Assembly: GCF_012932965.1 (NCBI RefSeq)
Contig: NZ_JABBXH010000007.1
Location: forward strand, 1 to 64,000
Origin: Thalassotalea algicola
GTDB taxonomy: Bacteria; Pseudomonadota; Gammaproteobacteria; Enterobacterales; Alteromonadaceae
Reading direction: 5' to 3'
Length of the DNA stretch: 64,000 nt
Of the stretch, positions 37,196 to 47,345 are shown in pieces (the stretch's first letter is position 1; every line of letters starts with the position of its first letter). The notes beneath the pieces are model-generated. The model searched no databases. It saw nothing but the letters and a program-made list of their open reading frames with translations, and had not been told where the DNA came from. A program made the position numbers and the translations under genes.

Positions 37196-37471
37196 ATGAC
37201 AAAATTACTTACAACTCTAGAAAAAATAGCGCAAGACGCTTCATTGCAATCGGCAGAGGCATTAGCAGCATTTGTTGAGCAAGCAGATCTTTCAGAGCAA
37301 GAGAAAGCAATAATCCTTAAACAAGATAGTGACGCAATTGCAGCTAAATTAGACGTTAAAAAAGATATTGTTTGCTTTATCGTTCCTGCAGAAGATGACG
37401 AGCCAGCTAAGGAATCAGATGAAGAAGAAAAAGATAAATCTGAAGAAAGTAAGTTAGTATCAAATGGCTAA
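37196..37471 (+). CDS. Candidate borosin RiPP precursor peptide
   Basis: This 91-residue protein is encoded directly after the methyltransferase, behind a strong AAAGGAAG ribosome-binding site. Residues 1-52 are helical and acidic, with LSEQEKAIILKQDSD resembling the SonA-type borosin-binding domain (GLTDEQ...AVM-GD pattern). Residues 57-64 (DIVCFIVP) form a short hydrophobic segment that is the likely core, with Ile58, Val59, Cys60, Phe61, Ile62 and Val63 as candidate N-methylated positions. The tail (65-91) is rich in Glu, Asp and Lys and would be removed or act as a follower. The stop overlaps the start of the next GGDEF gene. The core boundaries and methylation sites are inferred. Confidence 0.82.
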   Translation: MTKLLTTLEKIAQDASLQSAEALAAFVEQADLSEQEKAIILKQDSDAIAAKLDVKKDIVCFIVPAEDDEPAKESDEEEKDKSEESKLVSNG

Positions 37472-39218
37472 CCATTTTTTCTCTAAGCTAATAATCGTAG
37501 GGATTATTAGCTTTTTTGTTTTCCCTATATATGCAAATACCGATTATGACGCCAAATTAAAGGCGTTAGACAGTATTCGTAGCAGCGATAATAAAAAGTT
37601 CATAGAACAATTAGCAGAATTTGAAGCAACAGAAAAATCTCTTAGTCCATATCAACAACAACATTTAAAGTATTTACAAGCATACAAAGCAACCTTTAGC
37701 GGCAACTTAGAAGAAGCAGTAAAACTAAGTAAAGAACTTACGGGCCCAGAAACAAACGAAGAGTTTAGATTTAGAAGTAGCCTTTTACTGCTAAATACAT
37801 TGGCTGTTTCTAAAAATTGGCAAGAGGGTATGGCATACCTGACCTTAATAATTGACTCACTACCAAACCTTACTAGCGTAGAATTACGAGATACAGGGAT
37901 AGCAGTTATACTGCAAACTTATGTCCTCTACGGGCAATATGATGAAGTTATCAATTTCAATAGAAATAGTTTGAGCGCGAATCCATCACCAAGAAATAAT
38001 TGTTTGGTCAATTGGTTTACGTTAGATGCAAAAATTCAATCGGGCAACATTAAGGTCAATTCTCCTGAATTTGATAAAGTAGAAAGCCTATGTAGTTTGG
38101 CCAACGAGCCTCTCGTAACTAATATAGTAAGACTTAGAGAAGCACAATTATACCTAACCAAAGAAGATACTGATCAAGCGCTGATGATTTTATTGATGGC
38201 ACAAGATGATGTAGTAAAAGCCAATTATCGACGTCTTATAACTGAAGTACACGCTACTTTTGCAAACGCTTATCTAGCTAAAGAAAACTTAGAGCGAGCA
38301 AAAGAATTCGCAAACAAAGTTATTGAAAACATTAGTGGCTTAGAGACTACAGAGCCCGCTAGGATCGCCTATGAAGTTCTTTACAAGTTAGCAAAATCTC
38401 AACAGGATCATGAAAATGCTCTCGCTTATTATGAAAAATACACCTCAACCGATAGAGCATACTTAGACGAGATTGAGGCAAAGGCGCTAGCATTTCAAAA
38501 AGCAAAGCAAAACTCAATTTTACAAAAGTCTGAAATTAATCTGCTTAACAAACAAAACGAACTACTCAATAGTCGCAACGAATTGCTAAAAGCCGAACAG
38601 TCTTTAGCTCAATCAGAAGCCGAAAACACTCGCTTAGTTGCCGCACTACTAATGGCGATTGTAACACTGCTCACCTTCTTCGGTTATCGCTCATGGCGCA
38701 CACAGCGTCGCTTAAAGACCCTTGCTGAGTACGATTATTTAACCAAGGTATATAACCGCGGTCACTTTATGACTATTGCTGAAGACACTTTGGCGCTTGC
38801 TCAAAAAGCGAAACAAAACGTCACATGTATAATTTTTGATTTAGACAAATTTAAGTCAGTGAATGACACCTACGGCCATAGCGCGGGTGATTGGGCGTTA
38901 AAAGCGACGGTAGCCGCGGTAAAAGACTGTATTCGCGAGAATGATATTTTCGCTCGCTTAGGTGGTGAAGAGTTTATTATTTTATTACCAAGTTGTGACA
39001 TTCAAGCAGCAACCTATGTGGCAGAGAAGTGTATTCACAAGTTACAAAAAATAGATACAACTGAATCAGGACATGACTTTACCATTACCGCAAGCTTTGG
39101 TATAACCACATCAAAGATTTCTGGGTATAACATTAGCGCACTGAGCACAGATGCGGATGCAGCGCTTTATAAATCTAAAGATAATGGCCGTAATCAATTG
39201 ACGATCTTTGAAAAATAG
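37464..39218 (+). CDS. TPR-containing membrane diguanylate cyclase, copy 2 (coupled to the borosin precursor)
   Basis: The start ATG lies within the last codons of the precursor, an 8-nt overlap that suggests translational coupling. A signal peptide (about residues 1-24, ending IYA) precedes TPR-like helices opening with SIRSSDN, a Gln/Asn-rich coiled coil, a TM helix (about 390-410), the SWRTQRRLKTLAEYDYLT linker and a GGDEF domain. GGEEF is at 500-504 and the I-site REND precedes it. It is most similar to copy 3. A strong terminator hairpin is embedded in its signal-peptide codons. The environmental cue sensed is unknown. Confidence 0.92.
   Translation: MANHFFSKLIIVGIISFFVFPIYANTDYDAKLKALDSIRSSDNKKFIEQLAEFEATEKSLSPYQQQHLKYLQAYKATFSGNLEEAVKLSKELTGPETNEEFRFRSSLLLLNTLAVSKNWQEGMAYLTLIIDSLPNLTSVELRDTGIAVILQTYVLYGQYDEVINFNRNSLSANPSPRNNCLVNWFTLDAKIQSGNIKVNSPEFDKVESLCSLANEPLVTNIVRLREAQLYLTKEDTDQALMILLMAQDDVVKANYRRLITEVHATFANAYLAKENLERAKEFANKVIENISGLETTEPARIAYEVLYKLAKSQQDHENALAYYEKYTSTDRAYLDEIEAKALAFQKAKQNSILQKSEINLLNKQNELLNSRNELLKAEQSLAQSEAENTRLVAALLMAIVTLLTFFGYRSWRTQRRLKTLAEYDYLTKVYNRGHFMTIAEDTLALAQKAKQNVTCIIFDLDKFKSVNDTYGHSAGDWALKATVAAVKDCIRENDIFARLGGEEFIILLPSCDIQAATYVAEKCIHKLQKIDTTESGHDFTITASFGITTSKISGYNISALSTDADAALYKSKDNGRNQLTIFEK
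37485..37522 (+). terminator. Intragenic terminator/attenuator at the start of GGDEF copy 2
   Basis: A perfect 11-bp stem AAGCTAATAAT (37485-37495) / ATTATTAGCTT (37503-37513) with a 7-nt loop is followed by TTTTTT-G-TTTT. It starts 14 nt after the borosin precursor stop codon and lies inside the GGDEF signal-peptide codons. Confidence 0.8.
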
Positions 39219-39273
39219 TCATTTTTAACGTTTAATAGTTATAAGGTCTTGATTTAAGAATTATTAAATTCGA

Positions 39274-41016
39274 ATGACAAAACGCTTCCTAATCAAGCCA
39301 CTACTTTTTTTAGTGGCTTTTTTGTATTTTTCTCCCACAAGTTGTTTTGCAGCAGATTCATCGTTAGTTGACGAACTCATTGCAAAAGCAGAGAAAGTTC
39401 GAAGCAGTGACCCGAATCAACTCTCTACCGTGCTGAATGAACTTAGCACTTATGAACAAAGCTTTAACAAGCATCAACTTGCAAAATATCTATATTTAAC
39501 AGCGTATAAAAAGTCTTTCATTGGTGAGATCGATACCGCAATCGAAATTGCAGAGAGTATTTCATTATCCAAAGAGCCAACAGCATTTCAAGCAAGGGTT
39601 CACCTTTTCATCGCTAATATTGCCGGCATTAAAGAGGATTGGGAGCTATCCTTGAAAAACCTTAATCAAGGAGTAAAGCTTTCAGAACTAGAAGGCTCTG
39701 CTGATATGCTGGCTTCAAGTTACATTATTGCAGCTATCACCTTCAACCTAATGTATCAGCACGATCTCGCGTATGCATTTGCTAAGAAACTTTTAGACTT
39801 AGAAGTCAACGAAAGGCATTATTGCGTTGCTCAGCAGTCCTATATTGAGTCGAGCCTATACACGAATCGGATAGACGTTTTTAGCTCAGAAATAGACAAT
39901 GCAATTAAAGCCTGTGAATCAATCAATGAGCACCTTTGGGCACATGTAACTCGGATGTACGTAGCCAAAGCGCTAAATAGGCAGCAGCGCTTTCAAGAAG
40001 TTGTAACGTACCTAAAAGAACATATTGAAGGCATAGAAAACACTAAATACCCAAGAGTCATTATGGGTGTTTACGCCGAATTAGCAGAAGCCTACTTTCA
40101 GATTGGAAACTACCAACAAGCTAAGCTTTACGCAAAAAAAGCCACCGAAACACCACTTTCGATTAAATTTACTGAGCCAGTAGTGACGGCATACAAAGTA
40201 CTTTATGAAGTGGCAAAAATTGAAGAAGCACCCGTAAGTGCCCTTTCATATTTTGAAAAATATCATCAAGCCGATAAGGCGTACTTAAGTTCGGTTAACG
40301 CTAAAGCCATTGCTTATCAATTGGTTCAACAGCAAACCCAAGAAAAACAAATTACTATCAACTTGCTAAACAAAGAAAATGAACTGTTAAAGGTGGAACA
40401 GTCACTAGCTCAAACAGAAGCAAACAACAGCCAACTGGTTGCAACATTAGCCTTTGTTATTGCAGGACTACTCGCCTTACTTGGTTATCGTTCGTGGCGA
40501 ACCCAGCGCCGATTAAAAATATTAGCTGAATACGATTATTTAACCAACACCTACAATCGTGGTCACTTTATGACATTGGCTGAAGAAACTTTGTTTCTAG
40601 CCAAAACATCCAACAAACCCGTCGGATGTATTATCTTTGACCTCGACAAATTTAAGCTCGTTAATGACACATATGGCCATGACGCCGGAGACTGGGCGCT
40701 TAAAGCAACAGCGAAAGCGATTAAGGAATGTATTCGCGCCAATGATATTTTTGCTCGCTTAGGCGGTGAAGAGTTTTTAATTTTGTTGCCAAGCTGCGAT
40801 GTCTATGCAGCTGCAAACATCGCAGAAAAGTGTATAGATAAACTTCAACAAATAGATACTCAAGACTCTGGCTATAAGTTCACGATTACAGCCAGCTTTG
40901 GTGTCACTTCTTCTGATTTATCAGGTTATGACGTTGCAAAGTTAACTTCTGACGCAGATATTGCACTTTACCAGTCCAAGAACGGTGGTCGAAATAGATT
41001 TACTATTTTCGAATAA
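39274..41016 (+). CDS. TPR-containing membrane diguanylate cyclase, copy 3
   Basis: This is a paralog of copy 2 with the same order: signal peptide (to about residue 26, CFA), TPR-like helices opening with KVRSSDPN, coiled coil with NLLNKENELLKVEQSLAQ, TM helix, RSWRTQRRLKILAEYDYLT linker and a GGDEF domain. GGEEF is at 497-501 with I-site RAND. It follows copy 2 after 55 nt, with no strong ribosome-binding site. Like copy 2 it carries an intrinsic terminator hairpin within its signal-peptide codons, but with a different stem sequence. Confidence 0.92.
   Translation: MTKRFLIKPLLFLVAFLYFSPTSCFAADSSLVDELIAKAEKVRSSDPNQLSTVLNELSTYEQSFNKHQLAKYLYLTAYKKSFIGEIDTAIEIAESISLSKEPTAFQARVHLFIANIAGIKEDWELSLKNLNQGVKLSELEGSADMLASSYIIAAITFNLMYQHDLAYAFAKKLLDLEVNERHYCVAQQSYIESSLYTNRIDVFSSEIDNAIKACESINEHLWAHVTRMYVAKALNRQQRFQEVVTYLKEHIEGIENTKYPRVIMGVYAELAEAYFQIGNYQQAKLYAKKATETPLSIKFTEPVVTAYKVLYEVAKIEEAPVSALSYFEKYHQADKAYLSSVNAKAIAYQLVQQQTQEKQITINLLNKENELLKVEQSLAQTEANNSQLVATLAFVIAGLLALLGYRSWRTQRRLKILAEYDYLTNTYNRGHFMTLAEETLFLAKTSNKPVGCIIFDLDKFKLVNDTYGHDAGDWALKATAKAIKECIRANDIFARLGGEEFLILLPSCDVYAAANIAEKCIDKLQQIDTQDSGYKFTITASFGVTSSDLSGYDVAKLTSDADIALYQSKNGGRNRFTIFE
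39295..39323 (+). terminator. Intragenic terminator/attenuator at the start of GGDEF copy 3
   Basis: A perfect 9-bp stem AAGCCACTA (39295-39303) / TAGTGGCTT (39311-39319) with a 7-nt loop runs into a T-rich tract. It starts 21 nt after the gene's ATG, the same position as in copy 2 (21 nt). Confidence 0.78.
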
Positions 41017-41161
41017 ATAGTATAAACACAGCGATATCGAAGAAATTTATCTACTTTAACGGCTTTTCGCTACACGTTTAAAGTTATTTTCATTACAGGC
41101 ACTAGGCAAAATTCATTGAATTAGCGCATAATAAGCATTAGCGTTCATAAAGAAGTGATAT

Positions 41162-42130
41162 ATGAAGTTTGATTATTCTGTTGGTGTGCAACTGTTAAAG
41201 CCATTGTATTTGTGGCTAATGCTGCTCCTTGGTTATCCTTCCCAATTATTAGCAAGTACGCTCAATATTGAGACGATTTGCCAACAGTCTTCTGCCAAGT
41301 GCCTAGAGATTATTGATACGAAATTAAATAAAACTAGCTACCCTAGCCGCACCTGGTACAAGCTCAAACTACTGCAATTAGAAGCTCATTTTTTATTGGG
41401 AAATATAGCGCAATTGAACAAAGCGTTAATGCCCTTTCTCGATAACGAAGACCTGCCTATGAGCTTCTTGGTTTATGTAAAAATTTATCATGCTAAGGTA
41501 ATGAACCAACTTGGTGACTCACAGGCTGCACAACAAGATTTAGCACAGGCGCTGAATTTATTACATGAAATCCAAGAGCACTTGCCTCGGCCAATGCGAT
41601 TGATAGAAATTGCCAACCTACAAATACTCAACAAACAATACAACCAAGCAGAGCAAACATTATTGTTGTTAGAAAAAAGGTATGCTCAAGATGCTTTGCC
41701 GCTATTTAATCAAGAGTTATACGCCAACTTAGGCCATATAGCAGCGAGGCTAGATAAGTTAGTTGATTATTTTGTTTATACCGAAAAGTCGCTTTTCTAT
41801 GCGCTTAAAACAGATAACAAACAGCAAATTTCTGTCGCCCACTATAACTTTGCTCGGGCGGCTATGATAAATGGTAGCTTAGCGAAAGCGCGCGAGAATT
41901 TTATGCATGCATTGCTTCAAGCAACGTTAGCAAAAGATTTCGCCACACAAATTGATGCTAAGATACGCCTGATAGAAATTGCTTTGAGGGAGAATAACTC
42001 AATCAGGGTAAAAGAGCTGCTGCCTCAACTAAAACAAACAGCTCTTTCATATGACTTTGATTTAAAGGAATATCAACTATACCAGCAGCTGCAAGCCAAG
42101 CTTGCCAAACAAGGTATCGAGACGCATTAG
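41162..42130 (+). CDS. Secreted TPR protein without an output domain
   Basis: A signal peptide or anchor (about residues 13-31, LLASTLN following) leads into TPR-like helical repeats that fill the rest of the 322 residues, for example [23 protein letters not shown]. Two cysteines in [15 protein letters not shown] may pair. It resembles the sensory half of the upstream GGDEF proteins without the TM and catalytic parts. It follows copy 3 by about 145 nt and its last 4 bases overlap convergent rimO. The function is unknown; scaffolding for a periplasmic complex is possible. Confidence 0.8.
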   Translation: MKFDYSVGVQLLKPLYLWLMLLLGYPSQLLASTLNIETICQQSSAKCLEIIDTKLNKTSYPSRTWYKLKLLQLEAHFLLGNIAQLNKALMPFLDNEDLPMSFLVYVKIYHAKVMNQLGDSQAAQQDLAQALNLLHEIQEHLPRPMRLIEIANLQILNKQYNQAEQTLLLLEKRYAQDALPLFNQELYANLGHIAARLDKLVDYFVYTEKSLFYALKTDNKQQISVAHYNFARAAMINGSLAKARENFMHALLQATLAKDFATQIDAKIRLIEIALRENNSIRVKELLPQLKQTALSYDFDLKEYQLYQQLQAKLAKQGIETH

Positions 42131-43572
42131 TCTTCGACGCGCACGCCCCACACATCATGTTCGTCAGCATGAATAATTTGCACCCAAATCATATCGCCCG
42201 GCTCGGCGTCATAGTCATCCGATAGATACACCTTACCATCTACCTCTGGAGCATCCATATACGAACGCCCTACTATGCCTAAATCATTCACTTCATCTAC
42301 TAAAACAAGATATTCTTGGCCTATTCTGTCTTGAAGTTTCTGCGCGCTAATTTCCGCTTGAACTGACATAAAACGTTGCAAGCGATCTTCCATCACATCT
42401 TCTGGTACATGATCAGGTAAGTCGTTTGCCGTTGCACCTTCAACAGGTGAATATTTAAAGCAGCCAACACGATCTAGTTTTGCTTCACGTAAAAAGTCTA
42501 ATAACTCTTCAAACTCTTCTTCCGTTTCACCAGGAAAGCCAACAATAAACGTTGAACGAATCACGAGTTCAGGGCAAATTTCTCGCCAATTCTTAATACG
42601 TTCTAGAACGCGATCAGAACTACCTGGGCGCTTCATCAACTTAAGAATACGTTTGTTCGCATGCTGGAACGGAATATCTAAATACGGAAGAATTTTACCT
42701 TCTGCCATTAACGGAATAATGTCATCAACATGCGGGTACGGATAAACATAGTGTAAGCGTATCCAAATGCCTTGTTTTGCGAGCTCTTCACATAATGCTT
42801 TCATATGGGTTTTTACTGGCATACCTTCGTAAAAATCCATTTTGTGTTTCACATCTACACCATAGGCAGATGTGTCTTGTGAGATCACCAACAATTCTTT
42901 CACACCCGCATTGGCTAAGCGTTTGGCTTCACCTAATACGTCACCTACAGGACGTGAATCTAAATCACCACGCATTGACGGGATAATGCAGAACGTACAA
43001 CGGTGATTACACCCTTCAGATATTTTTAAGTACGCAAAATGCTTCGGCGTAAGCTTTACACCTTGATCAGGAATTAAATCTACAAATGGATTGTGCTTTG
43101 GTTTTTCAACATGTTCATGCACTTGTGCCAATACTTCATCATAGGCATGTGGGCCAGTTACACCTAATACATTCGGGTGAAGTTCAATAATTTCATCTTT
43201 CTTAGCGCCTAAACAGCCAGTAACTAATACTTTACCGTTTTCTTTAAGTGCTTCACCAATGGTATCTAACGACTCTTGCACTGCCGCATCAATAAAGCCA
43301 CAGGTATTCACAATCACCATATCTGCATCGTTATAACTTGGCACCACATCATACCCTTCAGTACGAAGCTGGGTAAGAATGCGTTCAGAATCAACTAAAT
43401 TCTTTGGACAACCAAGGCTTACAAAACCGATACGCGCCGCATTATCAACATGCTTGGCATTTTCATTTTGCTCAGCAATCACTTTGGCTGGATTTTCTAA
43501 TGTTGTGGTTTGCTTAACATCAGATTGAACCGTTGTTACAGGATTGTTTGGGTCGAATTGTTCAACAGTCAT
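42127..43572 (-). CDS. rimO: Ribosomal protein S12 methylthiotransferase RimO
   Basis: RimO is a radical-SAM enzyme that adds a methylthio group to Asp88 (E. coli numbering 89) of ribosomal protein S12. The N-terminal UPF0004 domain starts at [19 protein letters not shown] and supplies one [4Fe-4S] cluster. The radical-SAM motif CNHRCTFC (CxxxCxxC) supplies the second, and a TRAM domain closes the protein. An N-terminal stretch of about 40 residues, rich in Thr, Asn and Gln, extends it beyond E. coli RimO; an internal start is possible but no good candidate precedes the domain. Confidence 0.96.
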   Translation of the reverse strand: MTVEQFDPNNPVTTVQSDVKQTTTLENPAKVIAEQNENAKHVDNAARIGFVSLGCPKNLVDSERILTQLRTEGYDVVPSYNDADMVIVNTCGFIDAAVQESLDTIGEALKENGKVLVTGCLGAKKDEIIELHPNVLGVTGPHAYDEVLAQVHEHVEKPKHNPFVDLIPDQGVKLTPKHFAYLKISEGCNHRCTFCIIPSMRGDLDSRPVGDVLGEAKRLANAGVKELLVISQDTSAYGVDVKHKMDFYEGMPVKTHMKALCEELAKQGIWIRLHYVYPYPHVDDIIPLMAEGKILPYLDIPFQHANKRILKLMKRPGSSDRVLERIKNWREICPELVIRSTFIVGFPGETEEEFEELLDFLREAKLDRVGCFKYSPVEGATANDLPDHVPEDVMEDRLQRFMSVQAEISAQKLQDRIGQEYLVLVDEVNDLGIVGRSYMDAPEVDGKVYLSDDYDAEPGDMIWVQIIHADEHDVWGVRVED

Positions 43573-43747
43573 AGTGTGCCCTTTATGCGTCGAATGCTTG
43601 GTTAGGTATTTAAAGTGCGCGGATTATACAGGAAGACTCAAACTAATTCAGCTTTTCCCCTAAACACGACAAAGGAGCGTTCGCATCCTAACAATGGAGA
43701 AAGCTTTTGTTTACAATAATCAGTACTAATAAGCACTATAAGATTTT

Positions 43748-44149
43748 ATGTTATCAAGAATAATTGACCCTAGCGGGTTATACATTGCCGATTACGCGTT
43801 GTTTTTAAACATTTTACTATCAAGTGCATTACTCATTGCCTATGCACTGCTGTGGGTTTGCAACACTATTAAATTAGCAATCAATAACTCGCCCTTTATT
43901 CACCTTAAATTTGCTTCGCTTATAAAAGCAAATGGTTATCTATTTGTTAGTGGATTAATCACTACTGCTTTTTATCTAGTAATTTTTAGTTGGCAATCTT
44001 CCGAGTGTGGCTTTGGCTACGCTTTGGGTGTGCCAACGAAGTTTTGCTTTGAAGAAAGTATTACTATATTTCCTGTAAGCTACTTAACACTAGCCTTTTC
44101 ACAAGCAACATTAATTATCTTATATTCTATTTTAGTAAAGCGTAATTAA
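43748..44149 (+). CDS. Small integral membrane protein, unknown function
   Basis: The 133-residue product has three predicted transmembrane segments: about residues 10-35, 58-82 and 103-130. It carries an odd non-membrane insert (SSECGFGYALGVPTKFCFEESI) split by two cysteines in the second loop, which may be periplasmic and disulfide-bonded. There is no recognisable family. It is flanked by about 175 bp (to rimO, divergent) and 270 bp (to the TorF gene) and appears monocistronic. It has a coherent coding frame and normal codon use, but expression is not proven. Confidence 0.6.
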   Translation: MLSRIIDPSGLYIADYALFLNILLSSALLIAYALLWVCNTIKLAINNSPFIHLKFASLIKANGYLFVSGLITTAFYLVIFSWQSSECGFGYALGVPTKFCFEESITIFPVSYLTLAFSQATLIILYSILVKRN

Positions 44150-44421
44150 GGCTAAAAGAAAGTTTATAGAAACCACCCTATATGCTTACTTGAGTCAATA
44201 ATCAGGTTTTACCATAGTAAATTAGATACCGAGTAGATATACATATTAATTATTGCTCTGCAAACAAATCAATTACATAACTGTATTACGTAGTAAGCAA
44301 GGTTAAAGGTTAAAGCTAAATGCAAAACTACAACTTATTTATAAATTAATAGCTTATTACTCCAACTTTCGAATTTTCAAACTATATTTATTAAAAGAAT
44401 ATTACCTACTAAGGGGATACT

Positions 44422-45114
44422 ATGCTGAAGCGTGCCAACTGGTTACCCATCGCCTTCACATCATGCGTATTGTTTTCAAGCCAAAGTACGGCTGAAGTTT
44501 CGGTTACTTTAACTGCTGCTTCAGATTACTTATTTAATGGTATTTCTCAAACCGATGAAAACCCGGCAATTCAGGGCAGTATTGATTGGGCAAACGCTCA
44601 AGGTTGGTACGTGGGAAGCTGGGCATCAAATGTTGATTTTGGTGACGAGACTGACGCTGAGATAGACTACTACGGTGGTTTCTCTAACAGCATTAATGAC
44701 GATGTTTATTATGACGTAGGCTTAGCTCACTACACCTATATTGGTGGCGGTGATAGTAGCGACATTAACTATACCGAGGTTTATCTAGCGATTGGCTACC
44801 AATCAACTGAAATCAAAGCTTGGTATGCCAACGATTACGCAGGTACAGATGCTGGGCACTACATCATCGCTTTGTCTCATACATTTCAACTTACCGAAAC
44901 CGCTACGCTTACCGTTCAAATTGACCGCTCTACGAGTTTGGATGACGACAAGTTCAGTTGGGACACAAATGATGACAGTTACATGCATGCCAAAGCAGAA
45001 GCCGCGTTCAGTTGGCAACGATTAGATTTTACTATTGGTGTTGAAAAGACAGATCTCGATTACGACGATGACGTAAAGCTGTTAGGTACAGTGAGCTACA
45101 CCTTTGGTCTTTAG
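44422..45114 (+). CDS. TorF family putative porin (Gcw_chp)
   Basis: A signal peptide (about residues 1-24, ending TAE) is followed by the family signature VSVTLTAASDYLFNGISQTDENPAIQGSIDW split over the first strands. The remainder alternates polar and aromatic residues in amphipathic beta strands and ends in the outer-membrane motif GTVSYTFGL with terminal Leu. This points to an outer-membrane beta barrel of about 200 residues. Proteins of this family are called TorF-like; the substrate is unknown. A GGGG ribosome-binding site precedes the ATG. It lies 44 nt before a chemoreceptor gene on the same strand. Confidence 0.88.
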   Translation: MLKRANWLPIAFTSCVLFSSQSTAEVSVTLTAASDYLFNGISQTDENPAIQGSIDWANAQGWYVGSWASNVDFGDETDAEIDYYGGFSNSINDDVYYDVGLAHYTYIGGGDSSDINYTEVYLAIGYQSTEIKAWYANDYAGTDAGHYIIALSHTFQLTETATLTVQIDRSTSLDDDKFSWDTNDDSYMHAKAEAAFSWQRLDFTIGVEKTDLDYDDDVKLLGTVSYTFGL

Positions 45115-45158
45115 CACTTGTTTATCGATGAAGAGTTAAATAAATTCAGGTTAGTCCT

Positions 45159-47288
45159 ATGATATTTGAAGAAAAAAGCCTTTCCGTTAAGTTACTATCT
45201 GTCGTTGGTGCCTTGTTTATTATCATGTCTGTTTGTTATATGGCTGTTACCGCCTATTCACTCGGCAATACCGAAAAAGTCATTGTCGACCAAGTGGGTG
45301 AAGAGGTTTCCCGCCAAATAGAAGGTACGGTACGTTCAAAAACAGATGCTATAGCGGGGCAAATTGCCAATTTATTTGAGCAGTCTTTTTCAGTGCCAGC
45401 TAGGTTAGCAAGCCAAATAAAGAGCAATATCGAGGGTGAAATTCCTCAGCCACTTAATCGGGACCAAGTAGAAGCATTAGTAAAAAGTACCTTAAAGTCA
45501 GGCAATACCTCATCGTTATATGCACAATTTGAAGATAACCAATTCGACGGCAAAGACAGCGAATATACGCAAGGTTATAAACACTCGGTTGTCGGCAATG
45601 GCAGTTTTGAAGTCTACTTTGTTAAGGAAGACAGCGGCAATATTACTCAGGAAGTCGTTGATGACGCTAACGAAAAACATGATGCAACGCTAGATGAATA
45701 CAACTTTAGGGCTGCCGAGTGGTACCTTTGCTCAATGGACAGTTTGAAGGCTTGCGCTTCCAATCCATACAACTATGAAATTCGCCCTGGTTACAATGAA
45801 TTAATGACAAGTCTAGTCGTACCGGTTATCGCCGATGGTACATTTAGGGGCGTTGTAGGCGCCGACCTTAATTTACCTATTTTGCAGCAACTCGCGAAGG
45901 AGTTAAAAGCCTCTCTCTATAACGGGAATGCTAAAGTTTTTATCGTTAGCCATAAAGGTTTTCTCGCCGCAGCAACGGAAAATGAAGAGAGCTTGGCAAA
46001 ACCGTTTAAAGGTGTTTTCAAAAACAGTACCGCCCTGCTAGCAACTTCAGGGCAAAATAAAACAACGACCATTGATAATTTTTTATATGTCGTTCAACCG
46101 ATTAAAATCGCCACGGCGGCTGTCGATTGGCAATTGGTCGTTGGTATCAATGTAAATACAGCGATGAAACCTGTATCTGAAGTATCCGATATGATCTCGG
46201 ACGAAGTAGCTAGCATACTTTCCAGTACCTTAATTGTCGCATTAATATTAATTGTAATCGCCTTAGTGCTAATAAAAATCTTTACCCGAAGCATTGTTAA
46301 GCCCGTAGAATTAGTTGCCGACAGAATGGCTGAACTTGCTGGCCAAGGGGGTGATTTAACCCAAGCAATTGACATGCATTCACATGCAGAGCTAATAAAC
46401 CTGAGTAATGGATTTAACCGGTTTAGAGAAAAGGTAAGAGAACTACTAGAACTTGCCAAACAGTCTGGCTTTCGCGTGATGGACATGAGTGAGGAAAGTA
46501 AAGATAACGCCCAGAAAACGCATCAACATATTTCGACACAGCAAACCGAGGTCAATACAATTGTCACTGCTATCACCGAAATGTCTGCCACCGCGCAAGA
46601 GGTAGCAAATACAGCCTCTTCAGCGGCAGATAATGCCAATGCGGCCACTCAGTCAGTTAAAGATACTGAAAGTGAGGTCTCTATTGCCTCTCAACAAGCA
46701 TCTGAGCTTTCACAAGAGATAAGTTCAGCCTCTGATGCGGTAAAAGCGGTATCAATTCGCAGCGATGATATTAGGAAAATACTCGATGTTATTGGTTCAA
46801 TTGCTGAGCAGACAAATTTACTTGCGCTTAACGCTGCGATTGAGGCCGCTCGAGCCGGCGATCATGGTCGAGGCTTTAGTGTTGTTGCAGATGAAGTAAG
46901 GGCACTAGCGTCTAAAACCGCCGAGTCAGTTGATGAAATATCTCAAGTGATCACCGCCCTTCAACAAGAAGTTTCACATACCGTGAATATCATCGAGCAA
47001 GGCAGTGTAAAAGCTGATAATGCCGCTACATGTGCAACAGATGCATTTGAAAAAATGCAAGAAACAGTATCGCAAATTGAAGAGATAAATCAGCATATTA
47101 TTCAAATCGCAGCCGCTGCTGAAGAGCAAAGCCAAGTATCCGAAGAGCTAAACAAAAACATGGTTGTTATCGGTGATGCCACCAATGAAGTCGCAAACCT
47201 TTCAGAAGCTTCAGAGTTAAGTGCAACTACAATACACCAGTCAGCGCATGAACTAGTTGAGCTGCTCAATAAACTTAAAACAAGCTAG
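45159..47288 (+). CDS. Methyl-accepting chemotaxis protein with Cache-type sensor
   Basis: This inner-membrane chemoreceptor has TM1 (about residues 10-32) and a large periplasmic double Cache (dCache)-type sensor (about 35-345), with [14 protein letters not shown] and VVGADLNLP motifs. TM2 (about 350-372), HAMP and a cytoplasmic signalling domain follow. The conserved hairpin tip [18 protein letters not shown] and [15 protein letters not shown] lie at about 547-585. No C-terminal CheR-binding pentapeptide is seen. Codirectional with the TorF porin 44 nt upstream, it may share a promoter, hinting at a common nutrient response. Ligand unknown. Confidence 0.95.
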   Translation: MIFEEKSLSVKLLSVVGALFIIMSVCYMAVTAYSLGNTEKVIVDQVGEEVSRQIEGTVRSKTDAIAGQIANLFEQSFSVPARLASQIKSNIEGEIPQPLNRDQVEALVKSTLKSGNTSSLYAQFEDNQFDGKDSEYTQGYKHSVVGNGSFEVYFVKEDSGNITQEVVDDANEKHDATLDEYNFRAAEWYLCSMDSLKACASNPYNYEIRPGYNELMTSLVVPVIADGTFRGVVGADLNLPILQQLAKELKASLYNGNAKVFIVSHKGFLAAATENEESLAKPFKGVFKNSTALLATSGQNKTTTIDNFLYVVQPIKIATAAVDWQLVVGINVNTAMKPVSEVSDMISDEVASILSSTLIVALILIVIALVLIKIFTRSIVKPVELVADRMAELAGQGGDLTQAIDMHSHAELINLSNGFNRFREKVRELLELAKQSGFRVMDMSEESKDNAQKTHQHISTQQTEVNTIVTAITEMSATAQEVANTASSAADNANAATQSVKDTESEVSIASQQASELSQEISSASDAVKAVSIRSDDIRKILDVIGSIAEQTNLLALNAAIEAARAGDHGRGFSVVADEVRALASKTAESVDEISQVITALQQEVSHTVNIIEQGSVKADNAATCATDAFEKMQETVSQIEEINQHIIQIAAAAEEQSQVSEELNKNMVVIGDATNEVANLSEASELSATTIHQSAHELVELLNKLKTS

Positions 47289-47345
47289 GCTATCAATGAA
47301 AACATTAAATGTTTAACAACAATTGAGCCTTTTTCAGTTGTTACA

